Source of the DNA: an uncultured Massilia sp.
GTDB lineage: Bacteria; Pseudomonadota; Gammaproteobacteria; Burkholderiales; Burkholderiaceae_D
Direction of reading: 5' to 3'
Assembly (NCBI RefSeq): GCF_913773735.1
Contig: NZ_CAJYEB010000036.1
Span: 1 to 64,000, forward strand
Length of the DNA stretch: 64,000 nt
The notes beneath the pieces were generated by a model. The model was not told the origin of the DNA, did no database searches, and saw nothing but the letters and a program-made list of their open reading frames with translations. Each line of letters begins with the position of its first letter. The first letter of the stretch is position 1. The translations under genes and the position numbers were made by a program. Shown here piece after piece: positions 26,042 to 35,923 of this stretch.

Positions 26042-26817
26042 TTACCGGATCCAGACCATGCTGGCCTGGCGGCCGGTGACGCCATCGCGCCGGTAGGAAT
26101 AGAACGTCGCCGCCTCGGTGGCCGTGCAGCGCCCGCCCCCGTGCACGCGCGTCACGCCGGCGCGCGCCAGCATGCGCGTCGCCAGCGCGTTCATGTCGGC
26201 CAGGTACTTGCCGGGGCGTCCCGGATAGGGGCGGAAGGCGGCGGCCGCCTCGCCCGGCAATGCGGCCTCGAAGGCGTCCAGCACGTCCCTTCCCACCTCG
26301 AAGGCGTCCGGGCCGATCGCCGGCCCGAGCCAGGCCGTGATCGCGCCGGCGCCGGCGCGGCGCATCGCCGCCACCGTCTCCCCCAGCACGCCGCCGGCCA
26401 GGCCGCGCCAGCCGGCGTGGGCGGCGCCCACCACCTTGCCATCGAGGTCGGCGAACAGCACCGGCAGGCAGTCGGCCGTCAGGATCGCGCAGACGACGCC
26501 CGCGCCGGTGGCGATGCTGGCGTCGCCCGTGCGCACCGGGCCGCCCGGCTGCACGCCGGCCGCGTCGACCACCGCGGCGCCGTGGACCTGGGCGATCCAG
26601 GCGGGATGGCCCGGCAGCAGCGCCTGCAGGCGCGCGCGGTTGGCCCGCACCGTGCCGGCATCGTCGCCGACGTGCAGCCCGAGGTTCAGGCCCCCGCCGC
26701 CCTGCCCGTCGCCGTACGGCCCCAGGCTGGCGCCGCCGCGCCGCGTCGTGGCGAGCGCGCCGACGCGCGCCGGCAGGTCGGGCCAGTCGGGCAGTAGCAC
26801 GCCGCCGTCGAGGGCCA

Positions 26818-26818
<1 letters not shown>
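26042..26818 (-). CDS. pgeF: Peptidoglycan editing factor PgeF (YfiH/laccase-domain family)
   Basis: 258 residues. Family signatures present are TTRRGGASLGPY at the N-terminus, NLGLHVGDD, AQVHGAAVV, ILTADCLPVLF with the metal Cys, VGAAHAGWRGLAGGVL with the metal His, and GRCTATEAATFYSYRRDG at the end. Characterised homologues are multicopper-like or zinc purine nucleosidases/deaminases, and E. coli PgeF removes wrongly built peptidoglycan precursors. The start overlaps the rluD stop by one base, the common rluD-pgeF pairing. Confidence 0.92.
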
Positions 26819-27849
<1,031 letters not shown>

Positions 27850-27864
27850 GTCAGTCCCATCGGC

Positions 27865-27870
27865 TATAAT
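27865..27870 (+). promoter_or_regulatory. Likely -10 element of bamD
   Basis: A consensus TATAAT lies 75 bases before the bamD start, inside a small inverted repeat CGGCT/AGCCG. The -35 region is poor. Its position in the rluD/bamD divergent region supports a role as promoter, but by pattern only. Confidence 0.45.
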
Positions 27871-27944
27871 CAGCCGTTCGTTGAATCTCAGGACACCGCG
27901 GCAAGCGCGGCGCCCTCTCGGTAAAACTCTCTTGCAAATAGCTT

Positions 27945-28784
27945 ATGCAAAAAAAATTGTCTGTTTTAGTCCTGACTAGCGCCCTGCTAAGTTTGTCCGC
28001 TTGCGGTTTGTTACCGGAACGAAAAGACGAAACGAAGAACGTGTCAGCCTCGAAATTATACGACGAGGCGAAGGAAGAAATGGCCGGCGGTCATTACGAA
28101 GCCGCCATCAAGCTGTTCGAACGCCTCGAATCGAACTACCCGTTCGGCACCTACGCCGCCCAGGCGCAGATGGAGATCGCCTACGCCCACTACAAGGCCC
28201 AGGACCAGGCCGAGGCGCTGGCGGCCGTCGAACGCTTCATCAAGCTGCACCCGAACCATCCGCAGGTCGACTACATGTACTACCTGCGCGGCCTGATCAA
28301 CTTCAACGACCAGATCGGCTTCCTCAGCTTCATCTATTCGCAGGATCCGTCCGAGCGCGATCCGAAGGCGACCCGCGAAGCGTTCGCCGCGTTCAAGGAG
28401 CTGGTCGACAAATTCCCGAACAGCAAATACGCGCCAGACTCGATCGAGCGCATGAACTACCTGATCGACGCGATGGCCAAGTACGAGGTCCACGTGGCGA
28501 ACTACTACTACCGCCGCGGCGCCTACCTGGCCTCGCTGAACCGCGCCCAGGGCGCCGTCACGCAGTTCAGCCAGTCGGCCGCGCGCGAGGAAGCGCTGTT
28601 CATCATGATCCGCTGCTACGACAAGCTGGGCATGTTCGACCTGCGCGACGACACCCAGCGCCTGTTCACTCTGAACTACCCGGACAGCCGCTTCATGGGC
28701 GGCAAGGGCAGCGGCGAGGCGCCGTGGTGGAAGTTCTGGGCCAAGTCGGGCCCGCGGCCGTCGCCCAAGGACGCCGTGCAGTAA
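27945..28784 (+). CDS. bamD: Outer membrane protein assembly factor BamD (ComL)
   Basis: 279 residues. A lipoprotein signal peptide with lipobox LSAC (Cys at about 20) places it in the outer membrane. The following region has tetratricopeptide-like helical repeats, beginning ASKLYDEAKEEMAGGHYEAA in shorter form ASKLYDEAKEEM, with SNYPFGTYAAQAQ and FPNSKYAPDS as BamD hallmarks. BamD is the essential lipoprotein of the BAM complex that inserts beta-barrel proteins. The length is slightly above E. coli BamD. A terminator lies just after the stop. Confidence 0.95.
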   Translation: MQKKLSVLVLTSALLSLSACGLLPERKDETKNVSASKLYDEAKEEMAGGHYEAAIKLFERLESNYPFGTYAAQAQMEIAYAHYKAQDQAEALAAVERFIKLHPNHPQVDYMYYLRGLINFNDQIGFLSFIYSQDPSERDPKATREAFAAFKELVDKFPNSKYAPDSIERMNYLIDAMAKYEVHVANYYYRRGAYLASLNRAQGAVTQFSQSAAREEALFIMIRCYDKLGMFDLRDDTQRLFTLNYPDSRFMGGKGSGEAPWWKFWAKSGPRPSPKDAVQ

Positions 28785-28790
28785 CGCCAG

Positions 28791-28814
28791 ACGCCCGCGC
28801 ATGCGGGCGTTTTT
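28791..28814 (+). terminator. Rho-independent terminator of bamD
   Basis: ACGCCCGC, a four-base loop GCAT, then GCGGGCGT and a T run, starting six bases after the bamD stop. The last T residues are part of the 8-bp target duplication of the MITE inserted immediately downstream. Confidence 0.85.
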
Positions 28815-28817
28815 CAT

Positions 28818-28939
28818 GGCGCTGTTCGCGTTAGTTGTGCGAACCGACAAACGGCTGACGACGCCGGCGCTGCTCTTGCGGGCAGCGGTCCAGTTCGGCA
28901 AGCGGGTGGGCAGGAAACGCAATGAACGCGAACAGCGCC
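28818..28939. mobile_element. 122-bp MITE derived from the IS1595-type element
   Basis: The element consists of the first 28 bases and the last 94 bases of the IS at 9755-10630 joined without gap; 754 internal bases, with most of the transposase gene, are missing. About eight of 122 positions differ. It has 15-bp terminal inverted repeats (GGCGCTGTTCGCGTT) and is flanked by a perfect 8-bp direct repeat TTTTTCAT at 28810-28817 and 28940-28947, the duplication size known for IS1595 elements. It must have moved as a unit using a transposase acting in trans. It sits between the bamD terminator and yaaA. Confidence 0.93.
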
Positions 28940-28954
28940 TTTTTCATTGGCGGC

Positions 28955-29725
28955 TCAGGCCTCGACCCTGCGCCGGAACACCCAGTTCTTCTCCGTCGAC
29001 GCTGCCTCGTCGAACGCATAGCCGTCGACGTCGAAGTCCTTCAGCTGCTGCGGGTCGGTGATGCCGTTGAGGGCCGCGTAGCGCGCCATCATGCCGCGCG
29101 CGCGCTTGGCGAAGAAGGAGATGATCTTGTACCTGCCGTTCTTCCAGTCCTCGAACACGGGCGCGATCACCGGCACGGCCAGCAGCTTCGGCTTGACCGC
29201 TTTGAAATATTCTTCCGACGCCAGGTTCACCAGCGCGGTGGCCCCGGCGGCGGCGATGTCCTCGTTCAGCGCGGCCGTCACGGAGTCGCCCCAGAACGCG
29301 TACAGGTCCTTGCCGCGCGGATTCGCCAGCTTCGTGCCCATCTCGAGGCGGTACGGGTGCATGCCGTCCAGTGGCCGCAGCAGGCCGTACAGGCCGGACA
29401 GGATGCGCACGCGCGCCTGCGCGTAATCCAGCGCCGCAGCATCGAGCGTGCGCGCGTCCAGGCCCGTGTAGACGTCGCCGTCGAAGGACATCACGGCCTG
29501 GCGCGCCTGCGCGTGGTCCGGATGCCAGTCGGCGTAGCGCGTCACGTTCAGCACGGCGAGCTGGTCGGAAATGTCCATCAGCGCGCCGACCTGGGCCGGC
29601 GAGTACGGTTTCAGGATCCGGATCAGTTCGGCGGCGCGGTCGATGAAGCGCGGCGTCGTGTGCCTGGCGGTGGTCGGCGGAGTATCGAGGTCGAGCGATT
29701 TTGCGGGGGAAAGGACGATCAGCAT
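28955..29725 (-). CDS. yaaA: Peroxide stress protein YaaA
   Basis: 256 residues, full family length (DUF328/UPF0246). The N-terminal [14 protein letters not shown], the middle [26 protein letters not shown] in its core form [10 protein letters not shown], and [13 protein letters not shown] near the C-terminus are conserved signatures. In E. coli YaaA lowers free iron and protects DNA during peroxide stress, and it binds DNA in vitro. The ATG at 29725 has no strong Shine-Dalgarno site but fits the family start. Divergent from the PIN gene by 36 bases. Confidence 0.93.
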   Translation of the reverse strand: MLIVLSPAKSLDLDTPPTTARHTTPRFIDRAAELIRILKPYSPAQVGALMDISDQLAVLNVTRYADWHPDHAQARQAVMSFDGDVYTGLDARTLDAAALDYAQARVRILSGLYGLLRPLDGMHPYRLEMGTKLANPRGKDLYAFWGDSVTAALNEDIAAAGATALVNLASEEYFKAVKPKLLAVPVIAPVFEDWKNGRYKIISFFAKRARGMMARYAALNGITDPQQLKDFDVDGYAFDEAASTEKNWVFRRRVEA

Positions 29726-29761
29726 GGATAAGGAATACGTGCAGCGGGTAAAATTGCCCAC

Positions 29762-30217
29762 ATGATACCCGCTCCGCCAAAACGCATCGTCATCGATACC
29801 AATGTCTGCCTCGACCTGTTCGTGTTCGAGGACCCGCGCTGGGCGCCGCTGCAGGCCGCCCTCGACGCCGGCGCCGTGCGCGCCGTGACGCGCGCCGACT
29901 GCCGCGACGAATACCTGTTCGTGCTGAACTACCCGCACCTGCCCCTCGACGACGCCACGCGCCCGCGCGCCGCCGCGCGCTTCGACGCCGTGGTCGAGGT
30001 GGTGGCGCCGGCGGCGCGCGCCGTGCGCCTGCCGGTCTGCACCGACCGCGACGACCAGAAATTCCTGGAGATCGCGCGCGACGCCGGCGCCGACGTGCTC
30101 GTCACCAAGGACAAGGCCCTGCTCAAGCTGGCCCGCCGCGCCGCGCGCGAACACCTGTTCCGCATCATGACCCCGGACGCCTGGCTCAAGACCGAGGCCC
30201 CAGCCGTGGCAGAATGA
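29762..30217 (+). CDS. PIN-domain protein, putative toxin-type RNase
   Basis: 151 residues of the COG1569 type (putative toxin-antitoxin component, PIN family). The first acidic residue is in [13 protein letters not shown], others in [16 protein letters not shown] and [12 protein letters not shown], which together give the metal site of PIN nucleases. No antitoxin-like gene stands upstream (yaaA is divergent) or downstream (an aminotransferase starts 40 bases later). It may therefore act alone or have lost its partner. Target unknown. Confidence 0.82.
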   Translation: MIPAPPKRIVIDTNVCLDLFVFEDPRWAPLQAALDAGAVRAVTRADCRDEYLFVLNYPHLPLDDATRPRAAARFDAVVEVVAPAARAVRLPVCTDRDDQKFLEIARDAGADVLVTKDKALLKLARRAAREHLFRIMTPDAWLKTEAPAVAE

Positions 30218-30257
30218 CACCACCGATCGACTCCGCCCCCTCGACCCATCCCGCGCC

Positions 30258-31415
30258 ATGACGACCCCTGCCCTGCAATCGCGCCTGCCCGCCGTCGGCA
30301 CCACGATCTTCACCCTGATGTCCGCCCTCGCCGCCGAGCATGGCGCCGTCAACCTCGGCCAGGGCTTCCCCGACTTCGACTGCGACGCGCGCCTCGTCGA
30401 CGCGGTCGCCGACGCCATGCGCGCCGGCCTGAACCAGTATCCGCCGATGGCCGGCGCCCCGCAGCTGCGCGCGGCCATCGCCGCCAAGGTCGCCGCGCTG
30501 TACGGCCGCTCCTACGACGCGCATGCCGAGATCACCGTCACGGCCGGCGCCACGCAGGGCATCGTCACCGCGATCCTGTGCGCCGTGCACCCGGGCGACG
30601 AGGTGATCGTCATCGAGCCGTGCTACGACAGCTACCAGCCGTCGATCGTGCTGGCCGGGGGCGTGCCGGTGCCGGTGCCGATGCGCCTGGGCGAGCATGG
30701 CTACGACGTGCCCTGGGACCGCGTGGCCGCCGCCGTCACCGCGCGCACCCGCATGATCGTCGTGAACACGCCGCACAACCCCACCGGCAGCATCCTGCGC
30801 CAGGCCGACCTCGACGCGCTGGCGGCCATCGTGGCCGGCACGGACATCCTGGTGCTGTCCGACGAGGTGTACGAGCACATGGTCTACGACGGCCAGCAGC
30901 ACGCCTCGGTCAGCCGCCACCCGGTGCTGGCCGAGCGCGCCTTCGTCGTCTCCAGCTTCGGCAAGACCTACCACGTGACCGGCTGGAAGATCGGCTACGT
31001 GGCCGCGCCGGCGCCCTTGATGGCGGAGTTCCGCAAGGTGCACCAGTACGACCTGTTCAGCGTGAACACGCCGATGCAGCACGGGATCGCCGCCTACATG
31101 GCCGATCCCGCCCCGTACCGCGACCTGCCCGCGTTCTACCAGCGCAAGCGCGACCTGTTCCGCGCCGGGCTGGCCGGCAGCCGCTTCGAACTGCTGCCGG
31201 CCGACGGCACCTACTTCCAGTGCGTGCGCTATGGCGCGATCTCGGCCATGCCGGAAGCGCAGTTCGCGCAATGGCTCACGCGCGAGGTGAAGGTGGCCGC
31301 GATCCCCGTGTCCGCGTTCTACGGCAGCCCCACCGAGTCGGGCATCGTGCGCTTCTGCTTCGCCAAGCAGGATGCGACGCTGCAGGCGGCGCTGGCGCGG
31401 CTGGCGCGGATCTAG
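30258..31415 (+). CDS. Class I/II aminotransferase, methionine aminotransferase type
   Basis: 385 residues. PLP fold-type I motifs are [20 protein letters not shown] (Asn/Pro), [13 protein letters not shown] (Asp and Tyr) and [15 protein letters not shown], where the Lys of SFGKT forms the Schiff base. This set closely matches YbdL/kynurenine aminotransferase-like enzymes that transaminate methionine. It follows the PIN gene by 40 bases and precedes a small membrane protein gene by seven, so these may be one transcript. Confidence 0.88.
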   Translation: MTTPALQSRLPAVGTTIFTLMSALAAEHGAVNLGQGFPDFDCDARLVDAVADAMRAGLNQYPPMAGAPQLRAAIAAKVAALYGRSYDAHAEITVTAGATQGIVTAILCAVHPGDEVIVIEPCYDSYQPSIVLAGGVPVPVPMRLGEHGYDVPWDRVAAAVTARTRMIVVNTPHNPTGSILRQADLDALAAIVAGTDILVLSDEVYEHMVYDGQQHASVSRHPVLAERAFVVSSFGKTYHVTGWKIGYVAAPAPLMAEFRKVHQYDLFSVNTPMQHGIAAYMADPAPYRDLPAFYQRKRDLFRAGLAGSRFELLPADGTYFQCVRYGAISAMPEAQFAQWLTREVKVAAIPVSAFYGSPTESGIVRFCFAKQDATLQAALARLARI

Positions 31416-31422
31416 GGGTCGC

Positions 31423-31851
31423 ATGGACGCCGCGCAGACCCCCGGCGGCTGGCGCCGGCGCCGCGCCAGCAAGGGGCAGCGCGCCGGCATCGGCGTCGTG
31501 TTCCTGTGGTTCTTCATCGGCGGGATCTTCCACTTCGCCGCCACCGATACCGAAGCGCGCATCGTGCCGCCCTGGATGCCGTGGCCGGTGGCGGCGGTCC
31601 TGGTCAGCGGGGTGTTCGAACTGGCGGGCGCCGCCGGCCTCGCGCTGCCGGCATGGCGCCGCGCCGCGGGGATCGGCCTGTTCCTGCTGACGATCGCCGT
31701 GACGCCGGCCCACGTCTACATGCTGCAGGAGCCGCAGCGCTTCCCGGTGCCGCTGTGGGCGCTATGGCTGCGCCTGCCGGTCCAGGCGCTGCTGCTGTGG
31801 CTGATCGCGTGGAGCACCTGGCGGCCGCGCGGGCCGGAGCGGAAAGGATAA
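31423..31851 (+). CDS. DoxX-like small membrane protein
   Basis: 142 residues with four hydrophobic segments, including GVVFLWFFIGGIFHF and PVAAVLVSGVFELAGAAGLALP in part, consistent with the DoxX-like four-helix family. It has a basic N-terminus and C-terminus. Members are of uncertain function, some linked to redox or thiol metabolism. The ATG at 31423 comes directly after the aminotransferase stop. Convergent with mshN; a palindromic repeat pair lies between them. Confidence 0.75.
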   Translation: MDAAQTPGGWRRRRASKGQRAGIGVVFLWFFIGGIFHFAATDTEARIVPPWMPWPVAAVLVSGVFELAGAAGLALPAWRRAAGIGLFLLTIAVTPAHVYMLQEPQRFPVPLWALWLRLPVQALLLWLIAWSTWRPRGPERKG

Positions 31852-31862
31852 GGCGGCACCAC

Positions 31863-31946
31863 CGTCGCCCCGGCGCAGGCCGGGGTCGAATTCCTGGGCG
31901 CAGCGGGACCGCCCGCACCTCGGGTCCCGGCCTGCGCCGGGACGAC
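31863..31946. repeat. Pair of inverted REP-like units (BIME-like)
   Basis: The first unit holds CCCCGGCGCAGGCCGGGG at 31868-31885. The second holds TCCCGGCCTGCGCCGGGA at 31925-31942 in the opposite orientation, bordered by GTCG/CGAC. Both are nearly the same palindrome, a type of extragenic repeat seen in many GC-rich proteobacteria. They fill the space between convergent genes. Confidence 0.75.
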
Positions 31947-31956
31947 GCGCGGGACG

Positions 31957-33198
31957 TCAGTGGGCCAGCTGCTGGATCCGGCGCTCGACGAATCCCGCCA
32001 GGTCCTGCGACAGCGCGCCGGTGGCGCGCGCCTTCTGGAACGCTTCCAGCGCCTCGGCATTGCGCTTCTCGGCCTGCAGCGACATGCCCAGGCCCATCCA
32101 CCAGACGCCGTTGGCGGGCACGGCGCGCACGGCCAGCAGGTACTGTTCGGCCGCTTCGCGGTGGCGCTGCTGGCGCTGCAGCGCGCCGGCCAGGAAGCCG
32201 TGGTACTCGGCGTCGTTGCCCGCATACGGCAACGTGCGCATCAGGACGTCGATGCCGCTGCCGCCGCGCTCGATCTGCAGGCGTGCCAGCAGCATCGCCA
32301 GGGCCGGCTGGCGCGGATCGCGCACCAGGCCGGCCTGCGCCTGGCGCATCGCCTCGTCGCCGCGTCCCGCCTCCACCAGCAGTCCCACCAGCGTCTGGCG
32401 CGCCGCCTCGTGGCCCGGTTCGATGCGCAGCGCTTCCTCGAGCGCCGCGACGGTCTCTCCCATGCGCCCTTCCTGCAGGCTGGCCAGGGCGCGCCGGTAG
32501 GCGTTCTCGGCGCGTTGCGCCGGCGTTTCCTGGCGGCCTTCGGCGGGCGCCGCGTGCCTGGTCGCCTTCGCTGGCGCCTTGGCCGCCGGCGCGCGCGCGG
32601 CGGCCGGCCCGGCATCCTTGCGGTCTGGCGCGGCCGCGGCATGGCTGCCCTGCGGCGCGGCCGCCTGCTTCTTCGACGGGGTCGGCGCCGGCGCCGCCGC
32701 CGGCAGGCCCTGGCGCGTCGCCAGCAAGGCCGCCAGCGCGCGCCGCGTCGCGCGCGCCTCGGCGCCGTCCGGCTCCATCGGGGCCACGTCCTTGCCCGGC
32801 GCGGGCGTGGGCGCGGGGTCCGCTACCGGCACCTGCGGTATCTGCGGCACCTGCGGCACCTGCGCCGCCGGCAGCGCCGCGCCGACCGCGGGCGCGGCCG
32901 GCTGCGCCGGACCGGCGACAACGACAGCAGCGACCGGCACCGGCTGCGCCTGCGCCTGCGGTGGGCGCGGCGCGGCGGCGCGAACGGCGGCGGGCTGCGC
33001 GCGGTGCAGCTGCTGCCAGCCGACCCACGCCACGGCCGCCACGGCCAGCGCGCCGCCCGCGCCGATGGCGGCCAGGCGCAGCGGCGGCCCGCCGCGCGTC
33101 GCGGCCACCGGCTTGATCTGCGAGGAATAGGCGGCCTCGCCGCCCGCGGGCGTGCCGCGCGCATCGAGGTCCTGGAGCATTTTATTGATGAGACTCAT
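31957..33198 (-). CDS. mshN: MSHA biogenesis protein MshN (TPR protein)
   Basis: 413 residues. It starts MSLINKMLQDLDAR, the conserved MshN N-terminus, then one membrane helix at about 45-63. An Ala/Pro/Gln-rich linker of about 120 residues contains PQVPQIPQVP-like repeats. A C-terminal tetratricopeptide region of about 180 residues (AENAYRRALASLQEG, QTLVGLLVEAGRGDEA) faces the periplasm. MshN belongs to the pilus assembly machinery; its exact role is not known. Its start overlaps the mshM stop by four bases. Last gene of the locus. Confidence 0.88.
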   Translation of the reverse strand: MSLINKMLQDLDARGTPAGGEAAYSSQIKPVAATRGGPPLRLAAIGAGGALAVAAVAWVGWQQLHRAQPAAVRAAAPRPPQAQAQPVPVAAVVVAGPAQPAAPAVGAALPAAQVPQVPQIPQVPVADPAPTPAPGKDVAPMEPDGAEARATRRALAALLATRQGLPAAAPAPTPSKKQAAAPQGSHAAAAPDRKDAGPAAARAPAAKAPAKATRHAAPAEGRQETPAQRAENAYRRALASLQEGRMGETVAALEEALRIEPGHEAARQTLVGLLVEAGRGDEAMRQAQAGLVRDPRQPALAMLLARLQIERGGSGIDVLMRTLPYAGNDAEYHGFLAGALQRQQRHREAAEQYLLAVRAVPANGVWWMGLGMSLQAEKRNAEALEAFQKARATGALSQDLAGFVERRIQQLAH

Positions 33199-34100
33199 CG
33201 CGTCAGTGCCCAAGTCAGGCCGGCCGCGGCGCCGGCCAGCAATATGCCCGCCGCGGCCCAGGTACGGGGACGTTGCCAGGCCGCGCGCGCGCTGGTGGCG
33301 ATGGTATCGCGCGCCGCCAGCGCCACGTGGGCGCGCGCGACCTGCTGCCGGCCCTGGCCGTAGCACAGCATCATGGCCTTGTGGGCCAGGATGTTGACCA
33401 GGCGCGGCACGCCGCCGCTGGCGCGGTACAGGCGCGCCACCGCGCCGCGCGAGAACAGGCGCGCGCCGTCGAAGCCGGCCACGCGCAGCCGGTGCGCCAG
33501 GTAGTAATCGAGGTCGTCGCGGCTCAGCGGCCCGAGGTGGTAGTGGAAGGTGATGCGTTGCGCGAGCTGGCGGATCGATTGCAGTTCCAGCTTGCGGTTC
33601 AGTTCCGGCTGGCCGAACAGCACGATCTGCAGCAGCTTGCGCTTTTCGGTCTCCAGGTTGGTCAGCAGGCGCAGCGCCTCCAGGCTCTCGACGGGAATCG
33701 CCTGGGCCTCGTCGAGGCACAGCAGCACGCGCTTGTCGCAGGCGGCGAGCGTCATCAGGCGGTCGGTGATCGACTTGAGCAGGCGGTGCTGGTCGACGTC
33801 GCGGTCGAACCGGATCTCCAGCTCGTCGGCCAGCGCCAGCATCAGCGTGCGCGGTTCCAGGTAGGGATTCGGAATGTAGGCGGTGACGAACTCGGGGCCG
33901 AGGGTGGCGAGGAACTTGCGGCACAACAGGGTCTTGCCGGTGCCGACTTCGCCGGTGATCTTGATGAAGCCTTCGCCGTTGCGGGCCGCCACCAGCAGGG
34001 TGTTCAGCGCTTCCTGCGACTTCGGGCTGCCGAAGAAGAAGCTGGTGTCCGGGGTGATCCCGAACGGCGGCTCGCGCAGGCCGAAGTGCGCGGTGTACAT
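33195..34100 (-). CDS. mshM: MSHA biogenesis ATPase MshM (ExeA-like)
   Basis: 301 residues. AAA ATPase of the ExeA/GspA type: YTAHFGLREPPFGITPD at the N-terminus, Walker A GEVGTGKT at 50-57, Walker B VLLCLDEAQ near 115-125, and a sensor region with LFGQPELNRKL. A single hydrophobic segment close to the C-terminus anchors it in the membrane. ExeA-type ATPases help secretin assembly through peptidoglycan, in line with the overlapping secretin gene mshL upstream (one-base overlap). Confidence 0.92.
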   Translation of the reverse strand: MYTAHFGLREPPFGITPDTSFFFGSPKSQEALNTLLVAARNGEGFIKITGEVGTGKTLLCRKFLATLGPEFVTAYIPNPYLEPRTLMLALADELEIRFDRDVDQHRLLKSITDRLMTLAACDKRVLLCLDEAQAIPVESLEALRLLTNLETEKRKLLQIVLFGQPELNRKLELQSIRQLAQRITFHYHLGPLSRDDLDYYLAHRLRVAGFDGARLFSRGAVARLYRASGGVPRLVNILAHKAMMLCYGQGRQQVARAHVALAARDTIATSARAAWQRPRTWAAAGILLAGAAAGLTWALTR

Positions 34101-35923
34101 CAGCGCGCTCCCCGCTTGCGCGGATCGAGCTGTTCGATGCGGCGGCCGGCGTCGAGCAGGTCGTCGTTCCAGTTGCCGCCGCTCTCGACGATGGTCGGCT
34201 TGATCAGCACCACCAGCTCGCGCTTCTGGTTCACGCGCTTCTTCTGGCCGAACAGGGTGCCCAGCAGCGGCACGCTGCCGGCGCCCGGCAGTTGCGAGGC
34301 GTCGTTGGTGGACGACTGGCGCATCAGGCCGCCGATCGCCACCACCTGCCCGTTCTGGCCGCGCACGATGCTGTCCAGTTCCGACGTGTTCGAGGCCGCA
34401 AGCGGCAGCGTCAGGTTGCCGGCCGTGCCCAGCGCGACGGTCTTCTGCACGGTCGTGACCTGGCTGACCGACGGGTGCACGTGCAGCAGGATATTGCCCT
34501 CGTCGTCGATCTGCGGCGTCACGTCCAGCACCACGCCCGAGAAGAACGGCTGCAGGATCACGCTCGGCGTGACCGTGTTGCCGGTGGTGGTCGAGTTGGT
34601 GGTGGTGGTCACGCCGGTGACGAAGAATTCGTCGGTGCCGATCTTCAGCACGGCCTTCTGGTTGTTGACGGCCGCCACGCGTGGGCTGGACAGCACGTGC
34701 ACGTTGCCCTGGGTCTCCAGGAAGGAGATCAGCGCCGCGAAGTTGTTGGTCTGGACCGCCAGGCCGAACATCGCGCCGGCCGCCTCGGCGGCGCTCGACA
34801 GCGAAAAGCCGGTGCTGGCGGCCAGGCCCGTGACGGGGTCGCGGATGACGGCCGGCTGGCCGCCGTTGAACGGCAATGGACTGAGCGACGTGCCGGGCGA
34901 GACGATGCCGCCCGAGACGCGGTTGTCGTGGCTGCTGCGGATCGATGCGAACGATGCCCAGTTGACGCCGCTCTGGAAGCTGTCGTTCAGCTCGACCTCG
35001 AGGATCTTCGCCTCCAGGATCACCTGGCGGTCGACGGCGAGCTGGGTCGCCTTCAGGTAGGCGTCGACGTTGCGCAGCTCTTCCGGCATGGCGCGGATCA
35101 CGACCACCCCCGACTGCGGACTGATGACGACGCTGCGCCCGCCTTCCTTCGAGCCCACGATGGCCTCGATGGACTGCTTCAGGTCGCCCCAGAAGTCGTT
35201 CAGCGATTCGGTGCTGACATCGGTGCTGACGACCTGGCCGTTGCCCTGGCCGTTCTGGTTGTTGCCGTTGCCGCCGTTGTTGCCGTTGTTGCTGGCCGGC
35301 TGGCCGTTCTGTGTCTGGTAATTGTTGTTCTGGTAGCCGCCGCCGCTGCCGCCATTGTTGTTGCCGGCATTGGCGACCGAGGTCGACGTGACGCGGGTGT
35401 TGGAGCCACCCTGGCGCTTGCCGACGAGGTAGTTGATGCGGAACATCTTGGTCTGCATCGTCAGCGGCTTGATCGAGATGCGAGTGCCCTCGATCTTGTA
35501 GTCGTAGCCGTACATCTCGCGCACCGCGTCCAGCGTCTCCTTCAGGGTCACGTCCTTCAGGTTGGCGGTGATGCCGCCGGAGACATCCGGATGCACGAGG
35601 ATGTTGTAGCGGGTGCCGGCCACGATCGAGCGGAAGAACTGCTGCGCCGGGACGTTGTTGAACGAGACGTTGAAACGCTCTTCCAGCGCCGGCCTGGCCT
35701 TCGGCAATTGCGTCGCCAGCGCCGCCGCCGGGGGCAGCAGCGCGTCGGCGACGGCCTTGTCGACGGTGGGCGCCGCATTCGGCCGGGCCGCCGCATCCGC
35801 GACTTCCTTGCGGATGTTGTCGAACGTGGTCGTCGCGGGCGCGGTCTGACAGCCCGCCAGCAGCGCGGCAAGCAGCGGCGCCAGGCACGCGGTCGATTGG
35901 AGTGGTCGTATCGTCTTCATCAT
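34100..35923 (-). CDS. mshL: MSHA secretin MshL
   Basis: 607 residues. A lipoprotein signal peptide with LLAGC places the N-terminus in the outer membrane. Secretin/STN N-domains follow (about 85-165). An Asn/Gly/Gln-rich low-complexity linker lies at about 185-235 (GNNNGGSGGGYQNNN and more). The C-terminal secretin domain has VLSSPRVAAVNNQKAVLKIG and VPLLGTLFG. It forms the outer-membrane channel through which the pilus leaves the cell. The start overlaps the mshK stop by four bases. The linker is longer and more repetitive than I would expect from the Vibrio protein. Confidence 0.93.
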   Translation of the reverse strand: MMKTIRPLQSTACLAPLLAALLAGCQTAPATTTFDNIRKEVADAAARPNAAPTVDKAVADALLPPAAALATQLPKARPALEERFNVSFNNVPAQQFFRSIVAGTRYNILVHPDVSGGITANLKDVTLKETLDAVREMYGYDYKIEGTRISIKPLTMQTKMFRINYLVGKRQGGSNTRVTSTSVANAGNNNGGSGGGYQNNNYQTQNGQPASNNGNNGGNGNNQNGQGNGQVVSTDVSTESLNDFWGDLKQSIEAIVGSKEGGRSVVISPQSGVVVIRAMPEELRNVDAYLKATQLAVDRQVILEAKILEVELNDSFQSGVNWASFASIRSSHDNRVSGGIVSPGTSLSPLPFNGGQPAVIRDPVTGLAASTGFSLSSAAEAAGAMFGLAVQTNNFAALISFLETQGNVHVLSSPRVAAVNNQKAVLKIGTDEFFVTGVTTTTNSTTTGNTVTPSVILQPFFSGVVLDVTPQIDDEGNILLHVHPSVSQVTTVQKTVALGTAGNLTLPLAASNTSELDSIVRGQNGQVVAIGGLMRQSSTNDASQLPGAGSVPLLGTLFGQKKRVNQKRELVVLIKPTIVESGGNWNDDLLDAGRRIEQLDPRKRGAR

